Below, piece by piece: positions 26,987 to 35,419 of a stretch of 51,609 bases of DNA. The DNA comes from Acetobacter oeni. Its GTDB lineage: Bacteria > Pseudomonadota > Alphaproteobacteria > Acetobacterales > Acetobacteraceae. Location: NCBI RefSeq assembly GCF_011516825.1, contig NZ_WOTA01000025.1:1-51609 (forward strand), read 5' to 3'. The translations under genes and the position numbers were made by a program. The first letter of the stretch is position 1; each line of letters opens with the position of its first letter. Under the pieces are notes generated by a model. It worked only from the letters and a program-made list of their open reading frames with translations. It did no database searches and was not told where the DNA came from.

Positions 26987-28942
26987 ATGCAGGCACGGGT
27001 CGATCAGGCGGGGAAGCCGGTTATTCTTCCTCAGAAACTGGCGCAGGGTGGCGAGGGCGCGGTTTTTACGGTGGAAGGGCGGCCGGATGTGGTTGCCAAG
27101 CTTTATTCATCGGCGCCGGCACCGGAGAAGATTGCCAAGCTGGAGGCGATGACGGGGGCGGCGACGGCCGGGCTGACGGAGCGGACGGCGTGGCCGCTGG
27201 AGGTGCTGCGGCGGCCCGGGCGGGGGGTGGACGGGTTTCTGATGCGGCGCATTGTGAACGCGCATCCGGCGTTCACGCTGACCGGACCGGCATTACGGAA
27301 GCGGACTTTTCCTGATCGGGACTGGGGATTTCTGATCGGCGCGGCCCGATCGGCTTCTTCCGCCTTCGATGCTGTTCACAGTGCCGGGCATGTGATCGGG
27401 GATGTGAATCCGAACAACATCGTTTTCAATGCCGACGGTGATGCGTTTCTGATCGACTGTGACAGTTTTCAGTTTACGGAAGGCGGGCACACCTGGACGT
27501 GTCCTGTTGGCGTGACGGAGTTTCAGCCACCGGAATTGCAGGGTCAGGCGGATTTTTCGCGCATTATCCGCACGCCGGATCATGATCGTTTCGGGCTGGC
27601 GGTTCTGATTTTTGAGTTGCTGTTTCTTGGCAAACATCCTTTTGCCGGGCGGGGCGCATCGCCGCAGACGGGGGATGCGATCCGGGATTATGCCTATGTT
27701 TACGGGCGTCACTGGCCGTATGAGCGGCCGCCTCTGACGCTGCCTCCGGGTGCGGTTCCGCCCGCCTTGCTGACTCTGTTCGAGCGTGCGTTTTCGCGGG
27801 AAGGGACCGGCCGCCGGCCTGCGGCTCTGGAATGGACGCGGGTGCTGGCGCAGATGAATCTCGATCTGACGTCCTGTAGTGTGAGTCCGTTGCATCGGTA
27901 CTGGATGCAGGCGCCAGGCTGTCCCTGGTGCGAGATTGAGAAGTCTCTGCGACAGCCTTTGTTCGGTGAGGCGCCCCGGCGTGAAGTGGTGCGGAAGCGC
28001 CGGGTGCCTGCCGGTTTGCAGATCGGGGAGGAGCCGCGTCCCGCCGAGCAGAAAATGACGGTTCTGTGGGAGCATTTCAGGACGATCCTGCCTGCGGGAG
28101 CGCCTCCGATCCCCCCTGCCCTGCCCCCTTTGCCGACGCCTTCGCCTGGTGGTGTGGAAGCGGGGAAGGTCAGGCAACTGAGCCGGTATGCGACGATTGT
28201 CGTATTCGGGCTGGCGCTGGCTGTTACGCATATGGTGTTCGATGCGGGTCTGCTGACGGACGGCGCGATTTTTCTGCTGGCCTGCCTGGCGTATTACCGG
28301 ACCGGCTCCCGGGCTGATCGGGATGCGATGGCGGTTCTGCGCAAATGCAAAAAGGACTATGCGCAGTTTCTTGCGGGCCTCAATGCAACGGATGCCGGAG
28401 AGTTTAATAATTATTCAGAGAATTTAACGAATCTGCATCAGAAATGGCTTGAAGTGTCGGAGGAAGAGGAGGCGTTGCTTCGGGAATGTGTGAAGCAGGC
28501 GCGGGAGACAGGTTTGCGGCGCTTTCTGTCGAACCAGCGGCTTGAGGTCGCGACGATTCCGGGAATAGCTCAGGATGAAAAGCCGCCGATAACGGGAGCA
28601 GGTTTCAGGACCGCAGCGGACATTACGTCTCAAAAGCTGAATCAGAATCCGGGGCTCGAAGTGGTGACGCAGAAGCGTCTTCTGACCTGGCGCGAGTCCT
28701 GCGAAAGACGGTTTGTTTTTGAAGTTTCCCATGTGCCACCGGATCAGATTTCAGCCATCGCGAAGGATTATACGCGGCGACAGCGGGCCATTCAGTCTGC
28801 GTTTGAAATGGAGCTGGCCGAATTCAAAATCGCGAAGGCGGTGATTGTGGAGAACCGCGAGGACGCTATGCAGAATATCCGGATCGCGGGAAACTGTCTT
28901 CAGGCGGCGAGGAGCGAGGCGAAGGCGCGACGGCTGGTCTGA
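26987..28942 (+). CDS. Membrane-anchored protein kinase with C-terminal HhH domain (YegI-like)
   Basis: 651 residues. Kinase domain: glycine loop LAQGGEGAVF (18-27), VVAKLY lysine, catalytic loop VIGDVNPNNIVF (about 136-147) where the usual HRD is replaced by IGD, metal-binding LIDCDSF in place of DFG, and TEFQPPEL for the APE region. A single CPWC follows at about 310, then a Pro-rich linker, two hydrophobic helices near 400-435, a charged coiled-coil-like stretch, and a helix-hairpin-helix pair (TGAGFRTAADI). This order matches the kinase of TerY-P triads and E. coli YegI. The substrate is unknown; HhH domains suggest DNA or nucleic-acid contact. Confidence 0.85.
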   Translation: MQARVDQAGKPVILPQKLAQGGEGAVFTVEGRPDVVAKLYSSAPAPEKIAKLEAMTGAATAGLTERTAWPLEVLRRPGRGVDGFLMRRIVNAHPAFTLTGPALRKRTFPDRDWGFLIGAARSASSAFDAVHSAGHVIGDVNPNNIVFNADGDAFLIDCDSFQFTEGGHTWTCPVGVTEFQPPELQGQADFSRIIRTPDHDRFGLAVLIFELLFLGKHPFAGRGASPQTGDAIRDYAYVYGRHWPYERPPLTLPPGAVPPALLTLFERAFSREGTGRRPAALEWTRVLAQMNLDLTSCSVSPLHRYWMQAPGCPWCEIEKSLRQPLFGEAPRREVVRKRRVPAGLQIGEEPRPAEQKMTVLWEHFRTILPAGAPPIPPALPPLPTPSPGGVEAGKVRQLSRYATIVVFGLALAVTHMVFDAGLLTDGAIFLLACLAYYRTGSRADRDAMAVLRKCKKDYAQFLAGLNATDAGEFNNYSENLTNLHQKWLEVSEEEEALLRECVKQARETGLRRFLSNQRLEVATIPGIAQDEKPPITGAGFRTAADITSQKLNQNPGLEVVTQKRLLTWRESCERRFVFEVSHVPPDQISAIAKDYTRRQRAIQSAFEMELAEFKIAKAVIVENREDAMQNIRIAGNCLQAARSEAKARRLV

Positions 28943-28949
28943 CCGGGCC

Positions 28950-29615
28950 TCAGTGCAGCCAGATGGCGGCGGCGGCGGTCAGGGTGAAAGCGATCAGGGC
29001 GAAGGCGGGCCGTACGCGGATGAGTTCGGCGATGAGATGCAGGCGGGGGGCGGCCAGCAGGAGTGCCAGGGCGACGATGGCGGCGAGCGCGTAGCCGGTC
29101 CATTCCGGAAGGGATGGCGCTGCGGTTTCCGAGGTATCGGGGGATTGCGGTGTTTCCCCGGGAAGCGCCGGCGCCGGGGAGGACGATTCAGGAGAAGGAT
29201 ATGCGTCCGGTTCGGCTATGGCGGGTAGTGTGCCGGCGGGCGCTGTTTCCGGTTTGGGCGGGATGATATCGGCGGCTTTGAAGTAGAGCGGCGCCAGGCC
29301 TTCCTGGGGCGGCACCAGACGCATAAGCACGATCAGGCCTTCGCCGGAAATCTTTTGCCAGTGAGTGTCGGGGGGGATGCGGAAGCACAGATTCTGTGAG
29401 ACGCGGGTGTCGGTCAGTTCGTCACGCGCCGGTCCGGGAGGGGTGGTGATGACTTCCCGCATGACCTGATAATCCGAGCAGCCACAGGAGCCGGTTCGGA
29501 TGGCGTAAAATTCGTTCGTGTCGGGGAGCCGGGCGTGAGCCGCGTGACTGCCGGCGCACAGAATGACGAGGATGGCAGCCAGTCCGCCCGGCGAATGACC
29601 TGATCTGCTTCTCAT
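28950..29615 (-). CDS. Exported protein with C-terminal membrane helices, unknown function
   Basis: About 221 residues from ATG 29615 (GGAG ten bases before); an ATG at 29660 overlaps the stop of the upstream GNAT gene as ATGA and would add 15 residues. N-terminal signal segment LAAILVILCAGSHAAHA; conserved-looking Cys residues in GSCGCSDY and NLCFRIPPD; a Pro/Ser/Glu-rich linker; then two hydrophobic C-terminal helices (GYALAAIVALALLLAA and a second one). It looks like a periplasmic domain tethered from its C-terminus. No family recognised. Convergent with the kinase gene, whose stop is seven bases away. Confidence 0.6.
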   Translation of the reverse strand: MRSRSGHSPGGLAAILVILCAGSHAAHARLPDTNEFYAIRTGSCGCSDYQVMREVITTPPGPARDELTDTRVSQNLCFRIPPDTHWQKISGEGLIVLMRLVPPQEGLAPLYFKAADIIPPKPETAPAGTLPAIAEPDAYPSPESSSPAPALPGETPQSPDTSETAAPSLPEWTGYALAAIVALALLLAAPRLHLIAELIRVRPAFALIAFTLTAAAAIWLH

Positions 29616-29656
29616 AACGTGGGCGCTCCGGCGACCTCTTGCGTGGTGCCCGGAGT

Positions 29657-30181
29657 TCATGTGCTGATCGGGCTGTCGGTGGCGAGGATAGCCCAGCGTT
29701 CATGATCCCGCCACTGCCCGGCTATTTTAAGGTAGCACGGGGAAAGGCCTTCCCTTCTGAAACCGGCGCGGCGGGCCAGGGCGATGGAGGCTGTATTGCC
29801 GGGCTGGATGTTGGCTTCCAGCCGGTGCAGGCCGATGTCGCTGAAAGTGTGGGCGATGACCTGTTTCAGGCTGGCGGTCATGAAGCCGCGACCGGCATGG
29901 GATTTCATACCGTAATACCCGAGATACGCGCTTCTGAAGACGCCCCAGACGATCTGGCTCAGGGTGAACAGGCCGACGATCTCGCGGGTCTGCGCGTGTC
30001 TGGCGACGAAGCCGAGGCCGGGGCCGGTGAGGATCTGGCCGTACCAGGTGTCGAAACCGGCTTCATCGGTGAACGGTTCGGCCCAGGGGGCGTGGTAGTC
30101 GCGGCTGGCCTGATTGGCGCGGATGAGCTCGGGTGCGTCGGCGCATTTTACGGGGCTGATGAAGATGTCGTCGCTGGTCAT
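29657..30181 (-). CDS. GNAT N-acetyltransferase, RimJ/RimL type
   Basis: 174 residues. The acyl-CoA-binding loop appears as YYGMKSHAGRGFMTASLKQV and the C-terminal strand as GLHRLEANIQPGNTASIALARRAGFRREG, standard for acetyltransferase_3 (RimJ/RimL-like) enzymes. It should acetylate an amino group, commonly a protein N-terminus such as a ribosomal protein, or a small amine. Its stop overlaps a possible start of the next minus-strand gene, suggesting coupling. Confidence 0.87.
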   Translation of the reverse strand: MTSDDIFISPVKCADAPELIRANQASRDYHAPWAEPFTDEAGFDTWYGQILTGPGLGFVARHAQTREIVGLFTLSQIVWGVFRSAYLGYYGMKSHAGRGFMTASLKQVIAHTFSDIGLHRLEANIQPGNTASIALARRAGFRREGLSPCYLKIAGQWRDHERWAILATDSPIST

Positions 30182-30238
30182 CGGGCGGGGGTAGCATGGG
30201 CAGGGGGCTGGCGTGAAGGAAGGGCTCGATGAAGGGTT

Positions 30239-31339
30239 TCAGCAGGTGTCGAACAGGGCAAGCTGTGTGCGTTCGGTGGCCTGATCCTGCGCGAGCAGGG
30301 CGGACAGTGTGACTCCCAGCAGCCGGACCGGACGGGAGAGCGGGAAGAGTGTTTCGAGGGCTGTTCCGGCTGATGTGAGCAGGTCTTTTTCGCTACTGAC
30401 CGGATCGGACAGGGAGCGGGCGCGGGTGACGATGCGGAAATCGGTATATTTCACTTTGACGGTGACGGTGCGCCCTGTGAGGTGTCTTTTGTCGCAGGAC
30501 GCCCAGAGCTTTTGCGCGATACGTTCCAGCGCCGCGAACATTTCGTCCTGAGAGGCGATATCGCGATCGAAGGTTGTTTCCGTTCCGATTGATTTCCGCT
30601 GGCGGTCGGGATTGACGGGGCGGTGATCGATTCCGCGCGAGATGCCGGCGTAGAAGCTGGCCGAGCTGCCGAAACGGGCTTTCAGCATTCCGTCCGCGCA
30701 GGCGCGGAGATCGGCGCCTGTGCGGATTCCGAGGGCGTGCATTTTTCTGGCTGTTGCCGGGCCGATGCCGTGGAAACATTCGACGGGAAGGCTGGCGGCA
30801 AAGGCTGGTCCCTGCCGGGGTGTGATGACGAACAGGCCGTCCGGTTTTTTCTGTTCGGAGGCGAGTTTGGCCAGGAAGCGGTTGTAGGAGACGCCGGCTG
30901 AAGCTGTCAGTCCGGTTTCGGCGCGGATGTCGGCCCGGATTGCCTGCGCGATTTCGGTTGCGGAGCCGTATGCGCCCAGGTGGTCGGTGACGTCGAGATA
31001 GGCTTCATCGAGGGACAGGGGCTGGATAAGGGGGGTGTAACGGGCGAAGACGTCGTGGATCTGAGCTGACACGGCACGGTAGATTTCGAAGCGCGGTTTG
31101 ACAAAGATCAGTTCGGGGCAGCGCCGTTTTGCCATTGTCGAGGGCATGGCGGAGCGCACGCCGTAGCGTCGGGCCTCGTAGCTGGCGGCGGCGACCACGC
31201 CCCGGGCCTCGCCTCGCCCCACGGCGACGGGTTTTCCGCGCAGCGACGGGTCATCGCGCTGCTCGATGGAGGCGTAGAAGGCATCCATGTCGATATGCAG
31301 GATGCGGCGCACGGGGTCTGGCGGGGAAAGGTCCGACAT
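30239..31339 (-). CDS. dinB: DNA polymerase IV (Y family)
   Basis: 366 residues from ATG 31339 (MSDLSPPDPVRRILHIDMDAFY's start); the frame runs open further upstream but the conserved N-terminus begins here. Catalytic acidic residues are in HIDMDAFYASIEQRD and PLSLDEAYLDVT. TASAGVSYNRFLAKLASEQKKPDG, FHGIGPATARKM (helix-hairpin-helix) and the little-finger domain follow. It performs error-prone translesion synthesis. The last residues TQLALFDTC contain a QLALF motif that fits the sliding-clamp-binding consensus. A candidate SOS box lies 25 bases upstream. The gene is single and divergent from a diguanylate cyclase. Confidence 0.94.
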   Translation of the reverse strand: MSDLSPPDPVRRILHIDMDAFYASIEQRDDPSLRGKPVAVGRGEARGVVAAASYEARRYGVRSAMPSTMAKRRCPELIFVKPRFEIYRAVSAQIHDVFARYTPLIQPLSLDEAYLDVTDHLGAYGSATEIAQAIRADIRAETGLTASAGVSYNRFLAKLASEQKKPDGLFVITPRQGPAFAASLPVECFHGIGPATARKMHALGIRTGADLRACADGMLKARFGSSASFYAGISRGIDHRPVNPDRQRKSIGTETTFDRDIASQDEMFAALERIAQKLWASCDKRHLTGRTVTVKVKYTDFRIVTRARSLSDPVSSEKDLLTSAGTALETLFPLSRPVRLLGVTLSALLAQDQATERTQLALFDTC

Positions 31340-31363
31340 GGAGCGATCCTGCTCGCGAAATGA

Positions 31364-31378
31364 GAACAAAACAAGATC
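31364..31378 (-). promoter_or_regulatory. Candidate LexA (SOS) box of dinB
   Basis: On the minus strand the sequence is GATC-N7-GTTC. Alphaproteobacterial LexA binds GTTC-N7-GTTC, so there is one mismatch. It is 25 bases before the dinB start. Confidence 0.5.
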
Positions 31379-31515
31379 GTCCGGTGATTTATCTGCTCTG
31401 CGGAGATGCGGCCGGTCCCGTCGGCCGATACGTTCACGCAATATTAAGCCGGACCGGGTTCTGTTCTCTGAAATTCTTCCCGTGCATCGCATCCTTCGGG
31501 CAATGAGGACATCAC

Positions 31516-33030
31516 TTGCGCTGGCAACCTCGCAGACGCGCCGAACCGGCACGCGGGCTCAGAACCGCGGCATTGCTGACTCTGGTTTTCATGATGATGG
31601 CGGCTGCGACGAGGTTTCTTTGCACGGACTCCGTGGGCTACAGTGCGATCTGGCCGCCCAACGCCATTCTGCTGGTCGCTCTGCTTACCCTGCGCGCGCG
31701 GCTGGCGACGGGCGTGCTTGCCGTCTGTTTCCTGTTCAATCTCTTCATCAATCGTTTCAGCGCGCTTTCGCCGTCTGAGGCTGTGCTGGCCTGTGCGTTC
31801 AATCTGTTTCAGGCCACAGTCGCCGCGTTTTTCACCCGGAGATTTTGTGGCGGGATAACGGACCTGGCGCGGCTGAGGCGGTTTCTGACGTTTACGGTGA
31901 TTGCGCTGCTTGTCTCGGCGCTCGAAGCCGGGATTGGCACGGCGATTGAAAGTATCTGGCTGGGTATCCCGGTCAGAGCCTTCGCGGAATGGTTGCAGTG
32001 GGTTCTCTGTGACACGCTTGGACTTCTGATTGCGACGCCCGTGGTTCTGACGCTGGTGCGCGGCTGGAAGAAGGGGCTCCCGAATTCCGGCGTGCTGGCC
32101 GAGCCGCTGACTGTGGGGGCGTCGTCGATTGCTCTGACGGTTTTTGCCTTTTCGTCTCCGCAATGGGCTTTTCTGCTCTGCATGTATCCGGCTCTCGTCT
32201 TTCTGGCGTTTCATGCTCATGGCGCTTCGATGAGTATCGCGATGTTCTGTGTTTCACTCTGTGCGGCGGCGCTGACGGCGCATGGTATCGGCCCGGTGGC
32301 CGGTCTGGAGCCGGGGCATCCTCTGATACGCGAGATGATGCTGCAATCGTATCTTTTCTCGCTTGTTCTGACCGTGCTTATGGTGAACAGCACTATTGGA
32401 GAAAATCGTCGTTATACGAGACGTCTTTCACTTATGAAGCGCAATCTCGAATATCTTGCGACGCATGATTCCCTGACATCTCTGATTAACCGGAGCTGTT
32501 TTCAGAGCCGGCTGGCGCTTGCCCTGGAGAGAAGATCCTGCGGCGCGTTATTTCTGATCGATGTCGATTATTTCAAGCAGATCAATGACAATCTCGGCCA
32601 TCATGTCGGGGATGAATTTCTGAAGGAATTCAGCCGGCGGATGCTTGATTTTCTTCAGGCGCACGATACGGCGCCCGCGCGATTTGGGGGTGATGAATTC
32701 GCGGTTATCATTCCGGGAAAATTTTCGCCCCGGACTATTGATTACCTGTGCGGGGCGTTCATCAGGGATCTGCTTTTGCAGCCTTACCGGCTGGCGGAGA
32801 CGGAATATCGGGTGACTGCCAGTATTGGCGTGACGCTGTTCGGCCCGGAAGACGCCCTTCGGGGGACGGGTGAGATCATGCGTCAGGCGGATATTGCGCT
32901 TTATGCGGCAAAGCGGGCCGGGCGTAACGGTTACCGTCTGTTCTCGCATGGGGGCATGTCGGATATTCTGCCGCATGCGGGGCTCATCAGGCAGGCGAAT
33001 GTTGCGGCGGCTCCGGTGGTTGATGCCTGA
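31516..33030 (+). CDS. MASE1-GGDEF diguanylate cyclase
   Basis: 504 residues from a TTG at 31516 with GAGGAC seven bases before it; a stop four codons upstream fixes this as the first usable start. About eight hydrophobic helices in the first 300 residues, with the MASE1-type motif YSAIWPPNAILL, form an integral membrane sensor. The cyclase domain has ATHDSLTSLINR, LIDVDYFKQINDNLGHHVGDE and the active site ARFGGDEFAV (about 389-398). The product-inhibition I-site RxxD before GGDEF reads QAHD here, so feedback control by c-di-GMP is probably lost. There is no EAL domain. It would make c-di-GMP at the membrane in response to an unknown signal. Confidence 0.9.
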   Translation: MRWQPRRRAEPARGLRTAALLTLVFMMMAAATRFLCTDSVGYSAIWPPNAILLVALLTLRARLATGVLAVCFLFNLFINRFSALSPSEAVLACAFNLFQATVAAFFTRRFCGGITDLARLRRFLTFTVIALLVSALEAGIGTAIESIWLGIPVRAFAEWLQWVLCDTLGLLIATPVVLTLVRGWKKGLPNSGVLAEPLTVGASSIALTVFAFSSPQWAFLLCMYPALVFLAFHAHGASMSIAMFCVSLCAAALTAHGIGPVAGLEPGHPLIREMMLQSYLFSLVLTVLMVNSTIGENRRYTRRLSLMKRNLEYLATHDSLTSLINRSCFQSRLALALERRSCGALFLIDVDYFKQINDNLGHHVGDEFLKEFSRRMLDFLQAHDTAPARFGGDEFAVIIPGKFSPRTIDYLCGAFIRDLLLQPYRLAETEYRVTASIGVTLFGPEDALRGTGEIMRQADIALYAAKRAGRNGYRLFSHGGMSDILPHAGLIRQANVAAAPVVDA

Positions 33031-33117
33031 GTGTGACAGGTCCTGGCTGTTCCGGGCCGGGAGTGGAATGTTGGAGGGCGGGACGGATGATGCCGGAGTG
33101 GCGGGAGAGGATTTCAG

Positions 33118-34026
33118 TCATACAGTTTCCGACAGCGGGCTGTGCTCCTGTCCTGTGGCGGAGCGCAGTCTTGCGACGTCACGGGCCGGGGGTGTTCCGA
33201 AAAGGCGTCGGTAATCGCGGCTGAACTGGGAGGGGCTTTCGTAGCCGACGGCGAAACCGGCTTCGGCGGCGTCTTCTCCGTCTGTGAGCAGGCGTTTTCT
33301 GGCTTCCTGGAGGCGGATGCGGGTGCGGTATTGCAGCGGGCTCATCATGGTGACCGCGCGGAAGTGACGATAGAACGAGGGCGTGCTCATGCCTGCGGTT
33401 TTCGCGACGGTATCGATGTCGAAGGCTTCGGCGTAGTGGTCGCGTATCCAGGCGATGGCGCGGCTGATCTGTGAAAGATAGCTGTCGGCGAGGGCGATCT
33501 GTCGCAGCAGAGCGCCCTGTTCGCCCTGAAGAAGACGCCAGGCGATTTCCTTTTTGATCAGCGGGGCGAGAACGGGGATATCGTCCGGGGTATCGAGCAG
33601 GGCCGTGAGGCGGGTGGCGGGGCAGAGAAGATCTTCGGTCAGTGTGCTGACGGCGACGCCGGCGCCTGTGCGGGCATCGGATGGTGTGATGGTGAGGAGG
33701 AATGTGGCGATCTCGGCGGGATCGAGGTCGAGGCTCAGGGAGAGGTAGGGGGCGTCGGCGGTGGCCTGGGTGACGCAGCCGGTGACGGGAAGATCGACCG
33801 TGGCAATCAGGTATTTTTCAGCATCGTAGGTGAAGGTATGGCTGCCTATGATGACCTGTTTGCTTCCCTGGACGACGATGCAGAGGCGGGGCCTGCAGAT
33901 GCAGTCGGCAGGCAGGGTCTGACATTCGGAGCGGAACAGGGTCAGGCCGGGAAGTCTGGTTCGGGTGTGGGGCTCCGTGGCGTGGCGGAGAATGGTGTCG
34001 CGGAGCATGGCGAGGTGGGGACGCAT
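33118..34026 (-). CDS. AraC-family transcriptional regulator
   Basis: 302 residues. N-terminal AraC_N-type domain (RPRLCIVVQGSKQVIIGSHTF, LPVTGCVTQAT) and a C-terminal double HTH (FDIDTVAKTAGMSTPSFYRHFRAVTMMSPLQYRTRIRLQEA; AEAGFAVGYESPSQFSRDYRRLFG). This type usually controls adjacent oxidoreductase genes. It is divergent from the aldo-keto reductase/alcohol dehydrogenase pair, which are its likely targets. The inducer is unknown; aldehydes are a reasonable guess. Confidence 0.9.
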   Translation of the reverse strand: MRPHLAMLRDTILRHATEPHTRTRLPGLTLFRSECQTLPADCICRPRLCIVVQGSKQVIIGSHTFTYDAEKYLIATVDLPVTGCVTQATADAPYLSLSLDLDPAEIATFLLTITPSDARTGAGVAVSTLTEDLLCPATRLTALLDTPDDIPVLAPLIKKEIAWRLLQGEQGALLRQIALADSYLSQISRAIAWIRDHYAEAFDIDTVAKTAGMSTPSFYRHFRAVTMMSPLQYRTRIRLQEARKRLLTDGEDAAEAGFAVGYESPSQFSRDYRRLFGTPPARDVARLRSATGQEHSPLSETV

Positions 34027-34342
34027 CGGTCGGACTTTCTGTGCTGCGGTGGCGTATGATGTGACGGGTTCGGGGGCCGTCGGGGCGGATGGAAGTCACG
34101 GCTGTCTGACGGACGGGTTCGGGGGCTCAGGACAATCACGGAGGCATGGTCCTGTAAAGGCGGCTGTGTCTCTTCTGTCGGGTGTGTGATTGAATCGGGC
34201 AAGAACGGGATTGGATTCTGCTATCGGGTTCGGGACTATAACGGCAGGATTGGCGGGCGGGACTGATGCGCCGTACCGCGTGCTGACAGGATTGTTCAGG
34301 AACCTGCGTGGGATACGGCGATTTCCGAGGGAGGAAACGACC
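34027..34342. promoter_or_regulatory. Divergent AraC / aldo-keto reductase intergenic region
   Basis: About 316 bases expected to hold both promoters. No clear palindrome or consensus promoter stands out to the eye. Open frames crossing it lack ribosome binding sites and are not supported. Confidence 0.4.
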
Positions 34343-35398
34343 ATGAAATATAATCTTCTGGGTCAGACGGGGCTGCTGGTTTCGGAGCTGTGTCTGGGCA
34401 CGATGACGTTTGGCGGCGGTGCTGGCATCTGGACGAAAATGGGGGCGTTGCAGCAGCAGGCGGCGGACGATCTGGTTCGTACAGCGCTTGATTCCGGCGT
34501 CAATTTTATCGACACGGCGAATGTGTATTCCGGCGGGCTGTCGGAGGAGATCACCGGGCAGGCTTTACGGAATCTGGGCGTTGCGCGCGACGACGTTGTT
34601 GTGGCGACGAAGGTTCTGGGGCCGATGGGGGACGGGCCGAATGCGCGGGGGGCGTCGCGGGCGCATATTCTGGCGCAGGCGCGGGCCAGTCTGAAGCGGC
34701 TACAGCTTGATCACATCGACCTGTATCAGATTCACGGGGTTGATCCTCTGACGCCGGTTGAGGAGACGATGGAGGCTCTGGACACGCTCGTTCGCAGTGG
34801 TGACGTGCGATATGTGGGCGTGTCGAACTGGGCAGCGTGGCAGATTGCGAAGGCGCTCGGGATTGCGGAGCGGAAGAACCTGGCGCCGCTGCGATCCTTG
34901 CAGGCGTATTATACGATTGCGGGGCGGGATGTGGAGCGGGAGATTGTGCCGATGCTGCTGTCAGAGCGGGTCGGTCTGATGGTGTGGAGTCCGCTTGCGG
35001 GCGGGTTGCTGTCGGGAAAGTATCGTCGGGACGGGACATCGGTTTCCGGTGACGGGCGGCGGGCCAGTTTCGACTTTCCTCCGGTGAATCGTGACCGGGC
35101 GTTTGATGTGATCGATGCGATGCGACCGGTTGCGGAAGCGCATGGATGCAGTGTGGCGCAGGTGGCGCTGGCCTGGCTGCTGCATCAGAAAGTTGTGACC
35201 AGTGTGATCGTCGGGGCGCGGAATCCGGAGCAGCTTTCTGATAATATCGCGGCGACGTCCGTGACTCTGAGCGATGAGGAACTGGCTGTGCTGGATAAGG
35301 TCAGCGCGTTGTCACCGGAATATCCGGGGTGGATGATTGAGCGGCAATCGGACTATCGTGCGGGCGGCATTGTGGATGAGCCGAAGAAGACTGTCTGA
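34343..35398 (+). CDS. Aldo/keto reductase
   Basis: 351 residues from ATG 34343, preceded by GAGGAAACGACC; the frame is open further upstream without a better start. The (beta/alpha)8 reductase tetrad is visible: Asp57 and Tyr62 in FIDTANVYSGG, Lys90 in VVVATKV, His131 in LYQIHGVD. The NADPH-binding end has SVIVGARNPEQL. Family members of this length (YajO/YghZ-like) reduce aldehydes and ketones with NADPH. It is followed 21 bases later by a zinc alcohol dehydrogenase, giving a two-gene aldehyde/alcohol operon under the divergent AraC regulator. Confidence 0.92.
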   Translation: MKYNLLGQTGLLVSELCLGTMTFGGGAGIWTKMGALQQQAADDLVRTALDSGVNFIDTANVYSGGLSEEITGQALRNLGVARDDVVVATKVLGPMGDGPNARGASRAHILAQARASLKRLQLDHIDLYQIHGVDPLTPVEETMEALDTLVRSGDVRYVGVSNWAAWQIAKALGIAERKNLAPLRSLQAYYTIAGRDVEREIVPMLLSERVGLMVWSPLAGGLLSGKYRRDGTSVSGDGRRASFDFPPVNRDRAFDVIDAMRPVAEAHGCSVAQVALAWLLHQKVVTSVIVGARNPEQLSDNIAATSVTLSDEELAVLDKVSALSPEYPGWMIERQSDYRAGGIVDEPKKTV

Positions 35399-35419
35399 GA
35401 AAGATTTAGAGGTATTATT

